Positions 1 through 6,563 of a DNA stretch of 34,585 nt are shown here, one piece after another; the stretch's first letter is position 1; each line of letters starts with the position of its first letter. The notes under the pieces were generated by a model. The model had not been told where the DNA came from, did not search any database, and was given only the letters and a program-made list of their open reading frames with translations. Source of the stretch: Lachnospiraceae bacterium (GTDB lineage: Bacteria > Bacillota > Clostridia > Lachnospirales > Lachnospiraceae); the NCBI GenBank assembly GCA_022510665.1, contig JAFLSZ010000011.1:1-34585 (forward strand), read 5' to 3'. The translations under genes and the position numbers were made by a program.

Positions 1-55
1 GTGGAGTATCGCCTTGCCAAGGCGAGGGTCGCGGGTTCGAATCCCGTCTCGTGCT
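1..55 (+). tRNA. tRNA-Gly (anticodon GCC), 5' part outside window
   Basis: The 3' portion of a tRNA is visible. The anticodon arm TCGCC-TTGCCAA-GGCGA carries anticodon GCC (glycine). A short variable region follows, then a T arm GCGGG-TTCGAAT-CCCGT at 31-47, the acceptor strand CTCGTGC at 48-54 and discriminator T at 55, the usual U73 of bacterial tRNA-Gly. CCA is not encoded. The 5' acceptor strand and most of the D arm lie before the window start. A strong terminator follows directly. Confidence 0.88.
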
Positions 56-61
56 CTGGAA

Positions 62-103
62 AAAAAGAAGGACAGTATCGTTGATACTGTCCTTTCTTTT
101 TTT
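62..103 (+). terminator. Rho-independent terminator after tRNA-Gly
   Basis: A perfect 10-bp stem, GGACAGTATC (70-79) with GATACTGTCC (83-92) and a 3-nt loop, is followed by a T-rich tail to 103. An A-rich tract at 61-68 precedes the stem, so it could also act on the minus strand. It ends the tRNA transcript. Confidence 0.9.
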
Positions 104-194
104 CGGAGCACTGCCGTGCTCCGAAGTTCGAATCTTCTCCGCTCCGGTCCGCCCAGAACCGAGGTCCCCCGGACCTCGTGGGCCGTCTCGTGCT
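104..194 (+). repeat. tRNA-derived fragments downstream of tRNA-Gly
   Basis: This segment contains pieces matching the neighbouring tRNA. The T-loop segment GTTCGAATC (35-43) recurs at 126-134, and the 3' end CCGTCTCGTGCT (44-55) recurs exactly at 183-194. In the real tRNA these two blocks touch; here 48 nt separate them. An 8-bp hairpin (104-111 with 116-123) precedes the T-arm-like part and resembles a class II tRNA variable arm. A 7-bp hairpin (161-167 with 171-177) lies in the inserted part. It could be a decayed tRNA or a scar of integration at the tRNA 3' end. No functional tRNA can be folded here. Confidence 0.45.
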
Positions 195-238
195 TTCACG
201 CAGAATAACGGAAGTCTTTAAAATTAAGGTTTTTGGTA

Positions 239-267
239 TTGAAAAGAAAGATTTGACATGTTATAAT
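239..267 (+). promoter_or_regulatory. Promoter of the LRR lipoprotein gene
   Basis: TTGAAA at 239-244, a 17-nt spacer, and TATAAT at 262-267 preceded by TG in extended -10 configuration (TGTTATAAT). This is a near-consensus vegetative promoter. Two further TTGACA hexamers (253-258 and 267-272) overlap it. The predicted transcript starts about 50 nt before the ATG at 325. Confidence 0.7.
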
Positions 268-324
268 TGACAAAATTAAATATCATATAAAATATGTGAC
301 AAAGTGTAAATTTAGGAGGAACAT

Positions 325-2100
325 ATGAGAAAGATATTTTTAGGACTTCTTGCAGCCGCCGCGCTTTGCGGGCTGGCAGCCTGCAAAAACAGTACAAAGA
401 CGAGCGGACAAGAGACCGTAACGAAGGCCAAAGCGTTTATATATCAGGAAAACAATGATGGAACTATTTCTATTACAGAATTAAAAGATAAATCCCTTGA
501 GGTTATTGTAATCCCTGACACGATTTTAGAAAAGGCAGTGACGGAAATCGAGGGGTGGGCGTTTGAGGGCTGCAGCAGCCTGACAAGTGTAGTAATACCG
601 AATAGTGTAACGACAATCGGGAGTGGTGCATTTCAGGATTGCGGCAGCCTGACGAGTGCGACAATCGAAGACGGTGTGACGGAAATCGGGGAGTCTGCAT
701 TTCAGGGTTGCAGCAGCCTGACAAACGTCAAAATATCTGGCAGCGTGACGGAGATTGGGCGGAGTACATTTAATGGCTGCAGCAGTCTGGCAAGCGTAGT
801 GATACCGGATAGTGTGACGAAAATCGGGGATAGTGCATTTAGTGGCTGCAGCAGCCTGACAAACATAGTGATACCGGATAGTGTGACAGAAATCGGAGAT
901 AGTGCATTTTACGGCTGTAGCAGCCTGGCAAACATCAAGATACCGGATAGTGTGACGAAAATCGGGAAGAGGGCATTTGAGGGCTGCAGCAGCCTGACAA
1001 GCGATGATATACCGAATAGTGTGATAGCGGCCAGTATGTTTACATATCGGGAAAACGAGGACGGGACCATTTCTATTATAGGATTAAAAGATGAATCCCT
1101 TGAGGTTATTGTAATCCCTGACACGATTTTGGGAAAGACGGTAACGGAGATTGAGGATTCTGCATTTCAAAGTAACAACAGCTTGACAAGTGTAGTGATA
1201 CCGGATAGTGTGACGGGAATCAAGAATTTTACGTTTTTGTATTGCAGCAATCTGACAAGCGTAGTGATACCGAATAGTGTGACGAAAATCGGGGATTTTG
1301 CATTTAGTGGCTGCAGCAGCCTGACAAGCGTAATGATGCCGGATAGCGTGACGGAGATTGGGCGGGGTGCATTTGAGGGCTGCAGTGGTCTGACAAGCGT
1401 GACAATCGGAAACAGCGTGACGACAATCGTGGAGAAGGCATTTAAGGATTGCAGCGGTTTGACAAGCGTTGATATACCGGATAGTGTGGTGATAATCGGG
1501 GACTCTGCGTTTCAGGGTTGCAGCAGTCTGACAAGTGCGGCAATCGGAGACAGCGTGACGATAATCGGGAATTCTGCATTTCAGGATTGCAGCAGTCTGA
1601 CAAGCCTTGAGATATCGGATAGTGTAATGACAATCGGGTATTCTGCATTTCGGGGCTGCAGCGGCCTGACAAGTGCGACAATCGGAGACGGTGTGACGGT
1701 AATCGGGTATTATGCATTTGGGGATTGCAGCAGCCTAACAAGCGTGACAATCGGAGACAGCGTGACGACAATCAGCAGTTATGCATTTGAATATTGCAGC
1801 AGTCTGACAAACATAGTGATACCGGATAGTGTGACGGTAATCGGGTATTATACATTTTCTAAATGCCACAGTCTGACAAGCGTAGTGATACCGGATAGTG
1901 TGACGACAATCGGGGATTTTGCATTTGAGGAATGCCGTAGCCTGACAGATGTGACAATCGGGAAAGGGGCAACAGAAATCAGCGGATTGGCGTTTTTGGA
2001 CTGTGAGCGTCTGGAAACAATTATTGCGCCGTCGGGCTCCTATGCGGAAACATGGGCAAAGCAAAGAGGCTATCTTACAAAAAGTATTAGCGCTGAATAA
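325..2100 (+). CDS. BspA-like leucine-rich-repeat (LRR_5) lipoprotein
   Basis: A 591-residue predicted surface lipoprotein. The N-terminus is a lipoprotein signal peptide with lipobox LAAC and lipidated Cys20. The rest is about 20 BspA/TpLRR-type repeats of 23 residues with pattern [23 protein letters not shown]. A first array covers residues 77-237 (7 units) and a second starts at residue 278 (12 to 13 units). A non-repeat segment beginning [14 protein letters not shown] precedes the first array and recurs before the second at an offset of exactly 201 residues, so a module was duplicated. The C-terminal cap ([16 protein letters not shown]) is typical of the family. The start is set by AGGAGG at 314-319, 5 nt before the ATG. 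Family members act in adhesion or host and matrix contact, but the ligand cannot be read from sequence. The 3' end overlaps the convergent gene by 14 bp. Confidence 0.9.
   Translation: MRKIFLGLLAAAALCGLAACKNSTKTSGQETVTKAKAFIYQENNDGTISITELKDKSLEVIVIPDTILEKAVTEIEGWAFEGCSSLTSVVIPNSVTTIGSGAFQDCGSLTSATIEDGVTEIGESAFQGCSSLTNVKISGSVTEIGRSTFNGCSSLASVVIPDSVTKIGDSAFSGCSSLTNIVIPDSVTEIGDSAFYGCSSLANIKIPDSVTKIGKRAFEGCSSLTSDDIPNSVIAASMFTYRENEDGTISIIGLKDESLEVIVIPDTILGKTVTEIEDSAFQSNNSLTSVVIPDSVTGIKNFTFLYCSNLTSVVIPNSVTKIGDFAFSGCSSLTSVMMPDSVTEIGRGAFEGCSGLTSVTIGNSVTTIVEKAFKDCSGLTSVDIPDSVVIIGDSAFQGCSSLTSAAIGDSVTIIGNSAFQDCSSLTSLEISDSVMTIGYSAFRGCSGLTSATIGDGVTVIGYYAFGDCSSLTSVTIGDSVTTISSYAFEYCSSLTNIVIPDSVTVIGYYTFSKCHSLTSVVIPDSVTTIGDFAFEECRSLTDVTIGKGATEISGLAFLDCERLETIIAPSGSYAETWAKQRGYLTKSISAE
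553..1983 (+). repeat. 69-bp coding tandem repeats and 603-bp module duplication
   Basis: The LRR array consists of highly similar 69-bp units; the blocks around GATACCGGATAGTGTGACG recur many times. On top of this, the segment around 437-550 recurs at 1040-1153 with only scattered differences and a constant offset of 603 bp (201 codons). This indicates an in-frame unequal-crossover duplication. Copy number is likely to vary between strains and to be error-prone in short-read assembly. Confidence 0.85.
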
Positions 2101-2716
2101 AGTGTGTTGCGACGCGGTTTTCGTATACCGGAGCCGGAAGCCCTTCCCTTTTTCCTGCCTCGATATTCTTTAAAAGCCATGCAATATTTTGCGCGAGCGT
2201 ACGCATGGTCTGTAACCCTTCCGCGTCCTTTCGCACGTCTTCCGGCGTAAAGCCGTGTACCTGATTCCAGTATTGGGAGCCGACGACGTTCATATTGGAG
2301 ATTGTAAAATATTTGTTTAACCGGTCAAAGGCGGCGCTGGCGCCTCCGCGTCTGCAGGAAACTACCGCCGCCGCGAGTTTTCCGTCCATTCGGCCGCCGC
2401 TGCAGTAGAACAGGCGGTCAAGAAACGCGCAGAGCTGTCCGGTCGGGCCTGCATAGTAAACCGGAGAGCCGACCACAATCCCGTCGTATTCGTCCAGTTT
2501 TGCAAGCAGTTCGTTCACTTTATCACGGAATACGCATACTCCGGTAACGCCGCAGCTGTTACACGCGATACACCCTGCAACAGGTTGTTTTCCGAGATAT
2601 AAAAACTCGGATTTGATATCATGCTTTTCCAGCGTATCCGCAATTTCTTTCAGTGCGGTATAAGTACAGCCGAATTCGTTCGGGCTTCCGTTCAGTAAAA
2701 GTATCTTCTTATTCAT
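2087..2716 (-). CDS. Flavodoxin-fold NAD(P)H-dependent FMN reductase / flavoprotein
   Basis: A 209-residue cytoplasmic flavoprotein of the NADPH-dependent FMN reductase-like family. The N-terminal phosphate-binding loop is [16 protein letters not shown]. The second FMN contact is the [18 protein letters not shown] segment. Between them lies a cysteine cluster ([11 protein letters not shown]) as in iron-sulfur-flavoprotein-like oxidoreductases; whether it binds a cluster cannot be decided. An AAGGAG sequence about 8 nt upstream of the ATG supports the start. The gene stands alone on the minus strand and converges on the LRR lipoprotein gene. A perfect palindrome overlaps its probable promoter, so a repressor-type control is plausible. 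The physiological substrate is unknown. Confidence 0.85.
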   Translation of the reverse strand: MNKKILLLNGSPNEFGCTYTALKEIADTLEKHDIKSEFLYLGKQPVAGCIACNSCGVTGVCVFRDKVNELLAKLDEYDGIVVGSPVYYAGPTGQLCAFLDRLFYCSGGRMDGKLAAAVVSCRRGGASAAFDRLNKYFTISNMNVVGSQYWNQVHGFTPEDVRKDAEGLQTMRTLAQNIAWLLKNIEAGKREGLPAPVYENRVATHFIQR

Positions 2717-2801
2717 ATGTCGTACTCCTTTTTATGTGTAGATGAAAGGCATAGGTTCGCATCGGAATGTCCTCCCTTTGGTCGGACTGCGAACCGGCGC
2801 A

Positions 2802-2827
2802 GGTATAATCTCTGTCGAGATTATACC
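2802..2827. promoter_or_regulatory. 11-bp perfect inverted repeat overlapping a minus-strand promoter
   Basis: GGTATAATCTC (2802-2812) and GAGATTATACC (2817-2827) form a perfect palindrome with a 4-nt spacer. On the minus strand the right half supplies an extended -10 (TGGTATAAT, 2828 to 2820) for the flavoprotein gene; the -35 is poor. No T-tract follows on either strand, so a protein-binding operator fits better than a terminator. The rest of the 2717-2926 gap shows only this site and the plus-strand promoter. Confidence 0.55.
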
Positions 2828-2885
2828 ATATTTACAATTATTTTGCTATCTCAAGTTTCCGTATTTTTTAAGACGTTTGACTTTC

Positions 2886-2915
2886 TTGACACTGTTCCTG
2901 CCTATGTGATATCAT
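2886..2915 (+). promoter_or_regulatory. Promoter of the U32-like / TPR / hflX unit
   Basis: TTGACA at 2886-2891, an 18-nt spacer, and TATCAT at 2910-2915 preceded by TG (extended -10). The transcript would start near 2922, about 75 nt before the SD-supported ATG at 2999. This is one reason for rejecting the upstream ATG at 2927. Confidence 0.6.
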
Positions 2916-2998
2916 AGAATACAGAGATGCGGACAGGGCAGAGAAAAGAAAATCCTGCCGCAGAAACCGCAAAGGGAAAAAACAAAGGAGTGAATGGT

Positions 2999-3952
2999 AT
3001 GAAGGTTCGTTTTCATCTTCCGGGGATACGATATAATTTTCCGCTGAATATGCTTCTCCTTCGGCTTATGGAAAATTCCCCGCATTTTTTCAGAGAGGGC
3101 TTAGAAATCGCGTCGATGTTCGGGGAGTTTCCGACGTCGAAATGGAACGGCGGAAGGTTTGCCGGAGGCGGAGACCAGTGCAATGCGGAGTTTATCCGCG
3201 CTGTAATTCAAAAGATTAACGAGGAAGGAATTCCGATTCGTTATACCTATACTAACCCGCTGTTGACGGAGGCGGATTTACAGGACCCGTACTGCAATTT
3301 TTGTATGAAGGAAGCGGATAACGGGATGAACGAGGTAATCGTTGTTTCTCCGATTTTGGAGGAGTATATCCGTAAGAACTATCCGAACTTTAAAATAACC
3401 AGCTCCACCTGTAAAGAAATCAGGGATATGGATGCTTTAAACGAGGAATTAGAGAAAGACTATAAATATGTCGTACTGGACTATAACTTAAATAATCAGT
3501 TCGACTTATTGGAGCAGATTAAACAAAAGGAAAAGTGTGAATTTTTGGTAAACGCCTGCTGTATTCCGAACTGCCCGCGCAGAGGCGAGCATTACCGTTT
3601 CGTGGCAAATCAGGAGATGATTGCCTTAAAGAACCGCAAACTTCCGGCGGGGATGCAGATAGAAGTTCCTCGCTGGTATTGTGAGTACGGCGAGAAGACT
3701 TCGCTCTATATTTATAAGGATTATGTCACGCATATTTCTCCGGAGGCAATCTGGGAGACCTATGTGCCGATGGGCTTTAATAACTTTAAGTTAGAGGGAA
3801 GGACGGCGAATATTTTCCTTCTTATTGACACTTACGCGTATTATTTCGCGAAACCGGAGTATCGTGACGAGATGCGTCTGCTACTGACGGCGAATCTGGA
3901 GGCGAATAAAGTAATTACGGTAAATAAACCGAAGAAAGGCGTTTGGCCGTAA
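2999..3952 (+). CDS. Peptidase U32-like (TIM-barrel) protein of unknown function
   Basis: A 317-residue soluble protein. The ATG at 2999 is chosen because AAAGGAG lies 8 nt before it (2984-2990) and the sequence from here begins with a conserved-looking MKVRFHLPGIRYNFPLN; an in-frame ATG at 2927 lacks a good SD. Family hints are the C-terminal GFNNFKLEGRT, which resembles the FKIEGR segment of U32 proteins, and the cysteine cluster VNACCIPNCPRRGEHYRF, reminiscent of the cysteine/arginine region of U32-type enzymes that bind metal or act in hydroxylation and modification. More cysteines occur at DPYCNFC. It could instead be an uncharacterised TIM-barrel family. It is 12 nt upstream of a TPR lipoprotein gene and shares its operon. 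Confidence 0.6.
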   Translation: MKVRFHLPGIRYNFPLNMLLLRLMENSPHFFREGLEIASMFGEFPTSKWNGGRFAGGGDQCNAEFIRAVIQKINEEGIPIRYTYTNPLLTEADLQDPYCNFCMKEADNGMNEVIVVSPILEEYIRKNYPNFKITSSTCKEIRDMDALNEELEKDYKYVVLDYNLNNQFDLLEQIKQKEKCEFLVNACCIPNCPRRGEHYRFVANQEMIALKNRKLPAGMQIEVPRWYCEYGEKTSLYIYKDYVTHISPEAIWETYVPMGFNNFKLEGRTANIFLLIDTYAYYFAKPEYRDEMRLLLTANLEANKVITVNKPKKGVWP

Positions 3953-3964
3953 GCAGGAGGGCTT

Positions 3965-5137
3965 ATGCGATTGCGTTATTGGATGGCGGCAGCGGGAATC
4001 GCCTCGGCGGTTTTTCTTGGCGGCTGTGGGAAGGCGGGGGAGTATTATCAAAGCGGACAGGAGGCGTTTGCCTCCGGTGATTATGAAAATGCGCTGTTGT
4101 ATTTTAGTAAGGCGTTAGAGGAGAATCCCGATAAGGCCGAGTATTATATAGAACAGGGCTTTTCCTATGCCGCGCTGGGGCAGTACGAGGAGGCGCGCAC
4201 AGCGCTGGAACACGCGCTTGTGGAGCGTGACATGGAGCTGACAAGGCAGAATAATAAGCGCGCATGGCGCGGCATTGGGATTACTTACTATGAAGAAGGC
4301 AATTACGCGAAGGCAAAGGAGTATTTTGAGAAAGCGCTTGAAGAGCCGCTTCTGCTTAAGCTGAACGCGGATATCCGGATGTACCTCGCAGATGCCTTAG
4401 AGTGCGAAGGAGACTACGTGTCGGCTGTCAGGGTGTATGACACGCTGTTGGAGGAACAGGAGGATTACGCGGCGGGATATCGCGCGAGGGCGTATATGAA
4501 CTATATCCTTGGTGCGTATGAAAAGAGCCTTTCGGATTATGATAAGGCGATTACGTTGGAGCCGGGTAATTTTGATCTGTATTTTGGCAAGTATAATGTT
4601 TTGGGAAAGCTGGGAAAGTATCAGGAACAGAAGGAACTGCTCCGTGTCATTACGGAGATTGAGAATCCGACGGCGGAAGATGCTTATTTTATCGCAAAAG
4701 CACACTTTTTTAACGGGGATTATGACACGGCGATGAACGAACTGAATACGGCCGCGGAAAACGGTTATGACGATGCGCATTATTATATCGGAGAGATTTA
4801 CCGTGAACGTTCCAATTACGGCGAAGCGGCATACCATTATAAAGAGTATATCGGCGGCAGCGGAGCAAAGGATGCGGCGGCTTATAATCAGATGGCAATC
4901 TGCCTGATGCGGCAGGACAAGCTGGAAGAAGCGTTGGAAACGGTACTTGCCGGACAGAAGCTTTCCGATACGTTACATGAAAGGCAGCTTTTTTGCAACG
5001 AAGTAGTAATTCTCGAAAAAACGGGAGATTATAATACGGCATATAAACGTGCGGCGGCGTATGTGGAACGCTATCCTGACGACGCGGCGCTCAAAAAAGA
5101 GTTAGAGTTTCTTTCTACGCGGGTACGCGAAGAATAA
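3965..5137 (+). CDS. TPR-repeat lipoprotein
   Basis: A 390-residue predicted membrane-anchored lipoprotein. The signal peptide ends in lipobox LGGC followed by GKAGEYY. The mature part is almost entirely tetratricopeptide repeats, for example EYYQSGQEAFASGDYENALL, the following YIEQGFSYAALGQYEEA, then AWRGIGITYYEEGNYAKAKE and AYMNYILGAYEKSLSDYDKA. TPR arrays mediate protein-protein contacts; here they would act outside the membrane. AGGAGG at 3956-3961 supports the ATG. It lies between the U32-like gene (12-nt gap) and hflX (11-nt gap), so the three are probably co-transcribed. The partner is unknown. Confidence 0.88.
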   Translation: MRLRYWMAAAGIASAVFLGGCGKAGEYYQSGQEAFASGDYENALLYFSKALEENPDKAEYYIEQGFSYAALGQYEEARTALEHALVERDMELTRQNNKRAWRGIGITYYEEGNYAKAKEYFEKALEEPLLLKLNADIRMYLADALECEGDYVSAVRVYDTLLEEQEDYAAGYRARAYMNYILGAYEKSLSDYDKAITLEPGNFDLYFGKYNVLGKLGKYQEQKELLRVITEIENPTAEDAYFIAKAHFFNGDYDTAMNELNTAAENGYDDAHYYIGEIYRERSNYGEAAYHYKEYIGGSGAKDAAAYNQMAICLMRQDKLEEALETVLAGQKLSDTLHERQLFCNEVVILEKTGDYNTAYKRAAAYVERYPDDAALKKELEFLSTRVREE

Positions 5138-5148
5138 AGAGGTTAGGC

Positions 5149-6426
5149 ATGATTGAAAATAAAGAAGAACAGGAGCGTGTAATCCTGGTCGGCGTGCGTG
5201 TTTCCGAAGGGGACGATACCGAAGTTTCCCTTCTGGAACTGGAGGAACTGGTAAAAACGGCAGGCGCCGAGACGGCAGCGGTTGTGATACAAAACCGTGA
5301 GGCGGTTCATCCGGGAACGTATGTCGGAAAAGGAAAGATAGGAGAAATCGCGGAGTTGATTGCCCTGCATAAAGCGGACGGGATTGTCTGCGACGATGAG
5401 CTTTCTCCGGCGCAGATGAAGAATCTGGAAGACGCGCTGGAATGTAAAGTAATGGACCGGACGATGCTGATTCTGGATATTTTTGCCCAGCACGCGAGAA
5501 CGGGCGAAGGAAAGCTTCAGGTGGAACTGGCGCAGTTAAAGTATCGTTCGACCCGCTTAATCGGAAGCCACAGTGCCCTGTCCCGTATCGGCGGCGGTGC
5601 GGCGGGCGCTTCGGGCGGTATCGGAACCAGAGGACCGGGTGAGAAAAAACTGGAAACGGACCGGCGGATTATCAGGGCGCGTATCGCGCAGCTGAACAGG
5701 GAACTGGAACAGGTGAAGAAAAACCGTGAGGTGGCACGCTCCATGCGTGAAAAAAACCGGATGCCGGTGATTGCGATTGTCGGTTATACCAACGCGGGAA
5801 AGTCTACCCTGTTAAATACGCTGACCGACGCCGGGGTACTGGAAGAAAACAAGCTGTTTGCGACGCTTGATACCACGACCCGTATTTTAAAGTTAGACAG
5901 CGGCGAGCAGGTACTTTTGACGGATACGGTAGGTTTTATAAGAAAACTGCCGCACCACCTGATTGACGCGTTCCGCTCCACTTTAGAGGAGGCGAAGTAT
6001 GCGGACATGATACTGCATGTAGTAGATGCTTCCAACCCGGACGCGGATGCGCAGATGCATATTGTATATGAAACGCTTGCCAATTTAGGTGTAAAGGATA
6101 AGCCGGTGATTACGGCGTTTAATAAGCAGGATCTTGTGACAGAGCAGGAAGCCCGCAAAGATTTAAAGGCGGATTATACGGTGCGTATCAGCGCAAAACA
6201 CGGACAGGGACTGCCGGAACTTTTGGACGCGGCGGCAAGGATTCTACGCGAGAACAAGGTTTATACGGAGTGTGTGTTTGGCTATGCCGAAGGAAATAAG
6301 CTGGCGCTGGTGCGAAAGTACGGGCAGCTGCTTTCGGAGGAATATGTAGAAGAAGGGATTGCAGTCAAAGCATATATTCCGCGGGACCTTTACGGACAGA
6401 TTTTCGGGCATATGCCTGCACGATAA
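5149..6426 (+). CDS. hflX: GTPase HflX
   Basis: A 425-residue ribosome-associated GTPase that splits stalled or stressed ribosomes. The N-terminal HflX domain shows AVHPGTYVGKGK, DRTMLILDIFAQHARTGEGK and the glycine-rich linker GGIGTRGPGEKKLETDRR, followed by a basic coiled segment. The G domain has G1 GYTNAGKST (residues 212-220), G3 DTVGFIRKLPHHL and G4 NKQD. Length and domain order match the family. It is the last gene before a strong terminator at 6432. Identification is secure; co-transcription with a TPR lipoprotein gives no obvious functional link. Confidence 0.96.
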   Translation: MIENKEEQERVILVGVRVSEGDDTEVSLLELEELVKTAGAETAAVVIQNREAVHPGTYVGKGKIGEIAELIALHKADGIVCDDELSPAQMKNLEDALECKVMDRTMLILDIFAQHARTGEGKLQVELAQLKYRSTRLIGSHSALSRIGGGAAGASGGIGTRGPGEKKLETDRRIIRARIAQLNRELEQVKKNREVARSMREKNRMPVIAIVGYTNAGKSTLLNTLTDAGVLEENKLFATLDTTTRILKLDSGEQVLLTDTVGFIRKLPHHLIDAFRSTLEEAKYADMILHVVDASNPDADAQMHIVYETLANLGVKDKPVITAFNKQDLVTEQEARKDLKADYTVRISAKHGQGLPELLDAAARILRENKVYTECVFGYAEGNKLALVRKYGQLLSEEYVEEGIAVKAYIPRDLYGQIFGHMPAR

Positions 6427-6431
6427 AGTTT

Positions 6432-6486
6432 AAACCACTATATCTTGAATGAAAAATAAAATTTTTCATAGATATGGTGGTTTTTT
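6432..6486 (+). terminator. Terminator after hflX
   Basis: An AACCACTATATC arm (6433-6444) pairs with GATATGGTGGTT (6471-6482, one G-U pair). The loop contains a nested helix ATGAAAAAT / ATTTTTCAT. The structure runs into a six-T tract at 6481-6486. Confidence 0.85.
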
Positions 6487-6488
6487 GC

Positions 6489-6517
6489 TTGACTATTACA
6501 GAAGATAATGGTAATAT
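6489..6517 (+). promoter_or_regulatory. Promoter of nrdD
   Basis: TTGACT (6489-6494), a 17-nt spacer, and TAATAT (6512-6517), immediately after the hflX terminator. The predicted start is 40 nt upstream of the SD-supported nrdD ATG at 6564. No NrdR-box pair was evident by eye. Confidence 0.55.
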
Positions 6518-6563
6518 TAGGAATGTAGCAATATACCATGTCATGTTACGAAAGGGGATAAAA

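Noticed and set aside
553-1983. CRISPR-like array
   Set aside because: The repeats are contiguous 69-bp coding units with no unique spacers, in frame with an LRR protein.
503-2064. Several minus-strand open frames opposite the LRR lipoprotein gene
   Set aside because: They are shadows of the 69-bp repeats, are composed of repeated low-complexity peptides and lack SD sequences.
2717-2917. Small plus-strand open frame in the 2717-2926 gap
   Set aside because: It runs through two promoters and the palindrome, has no SD and no recognisable protein features.
2927-2998. N-terminal extension of the U32-like protein from the ATG at 2927
   Set aside because: The extension is polar and unconserved-looking, the predicted transcript starts only a few nt before it, and the ATG at 2999 has a good SD.
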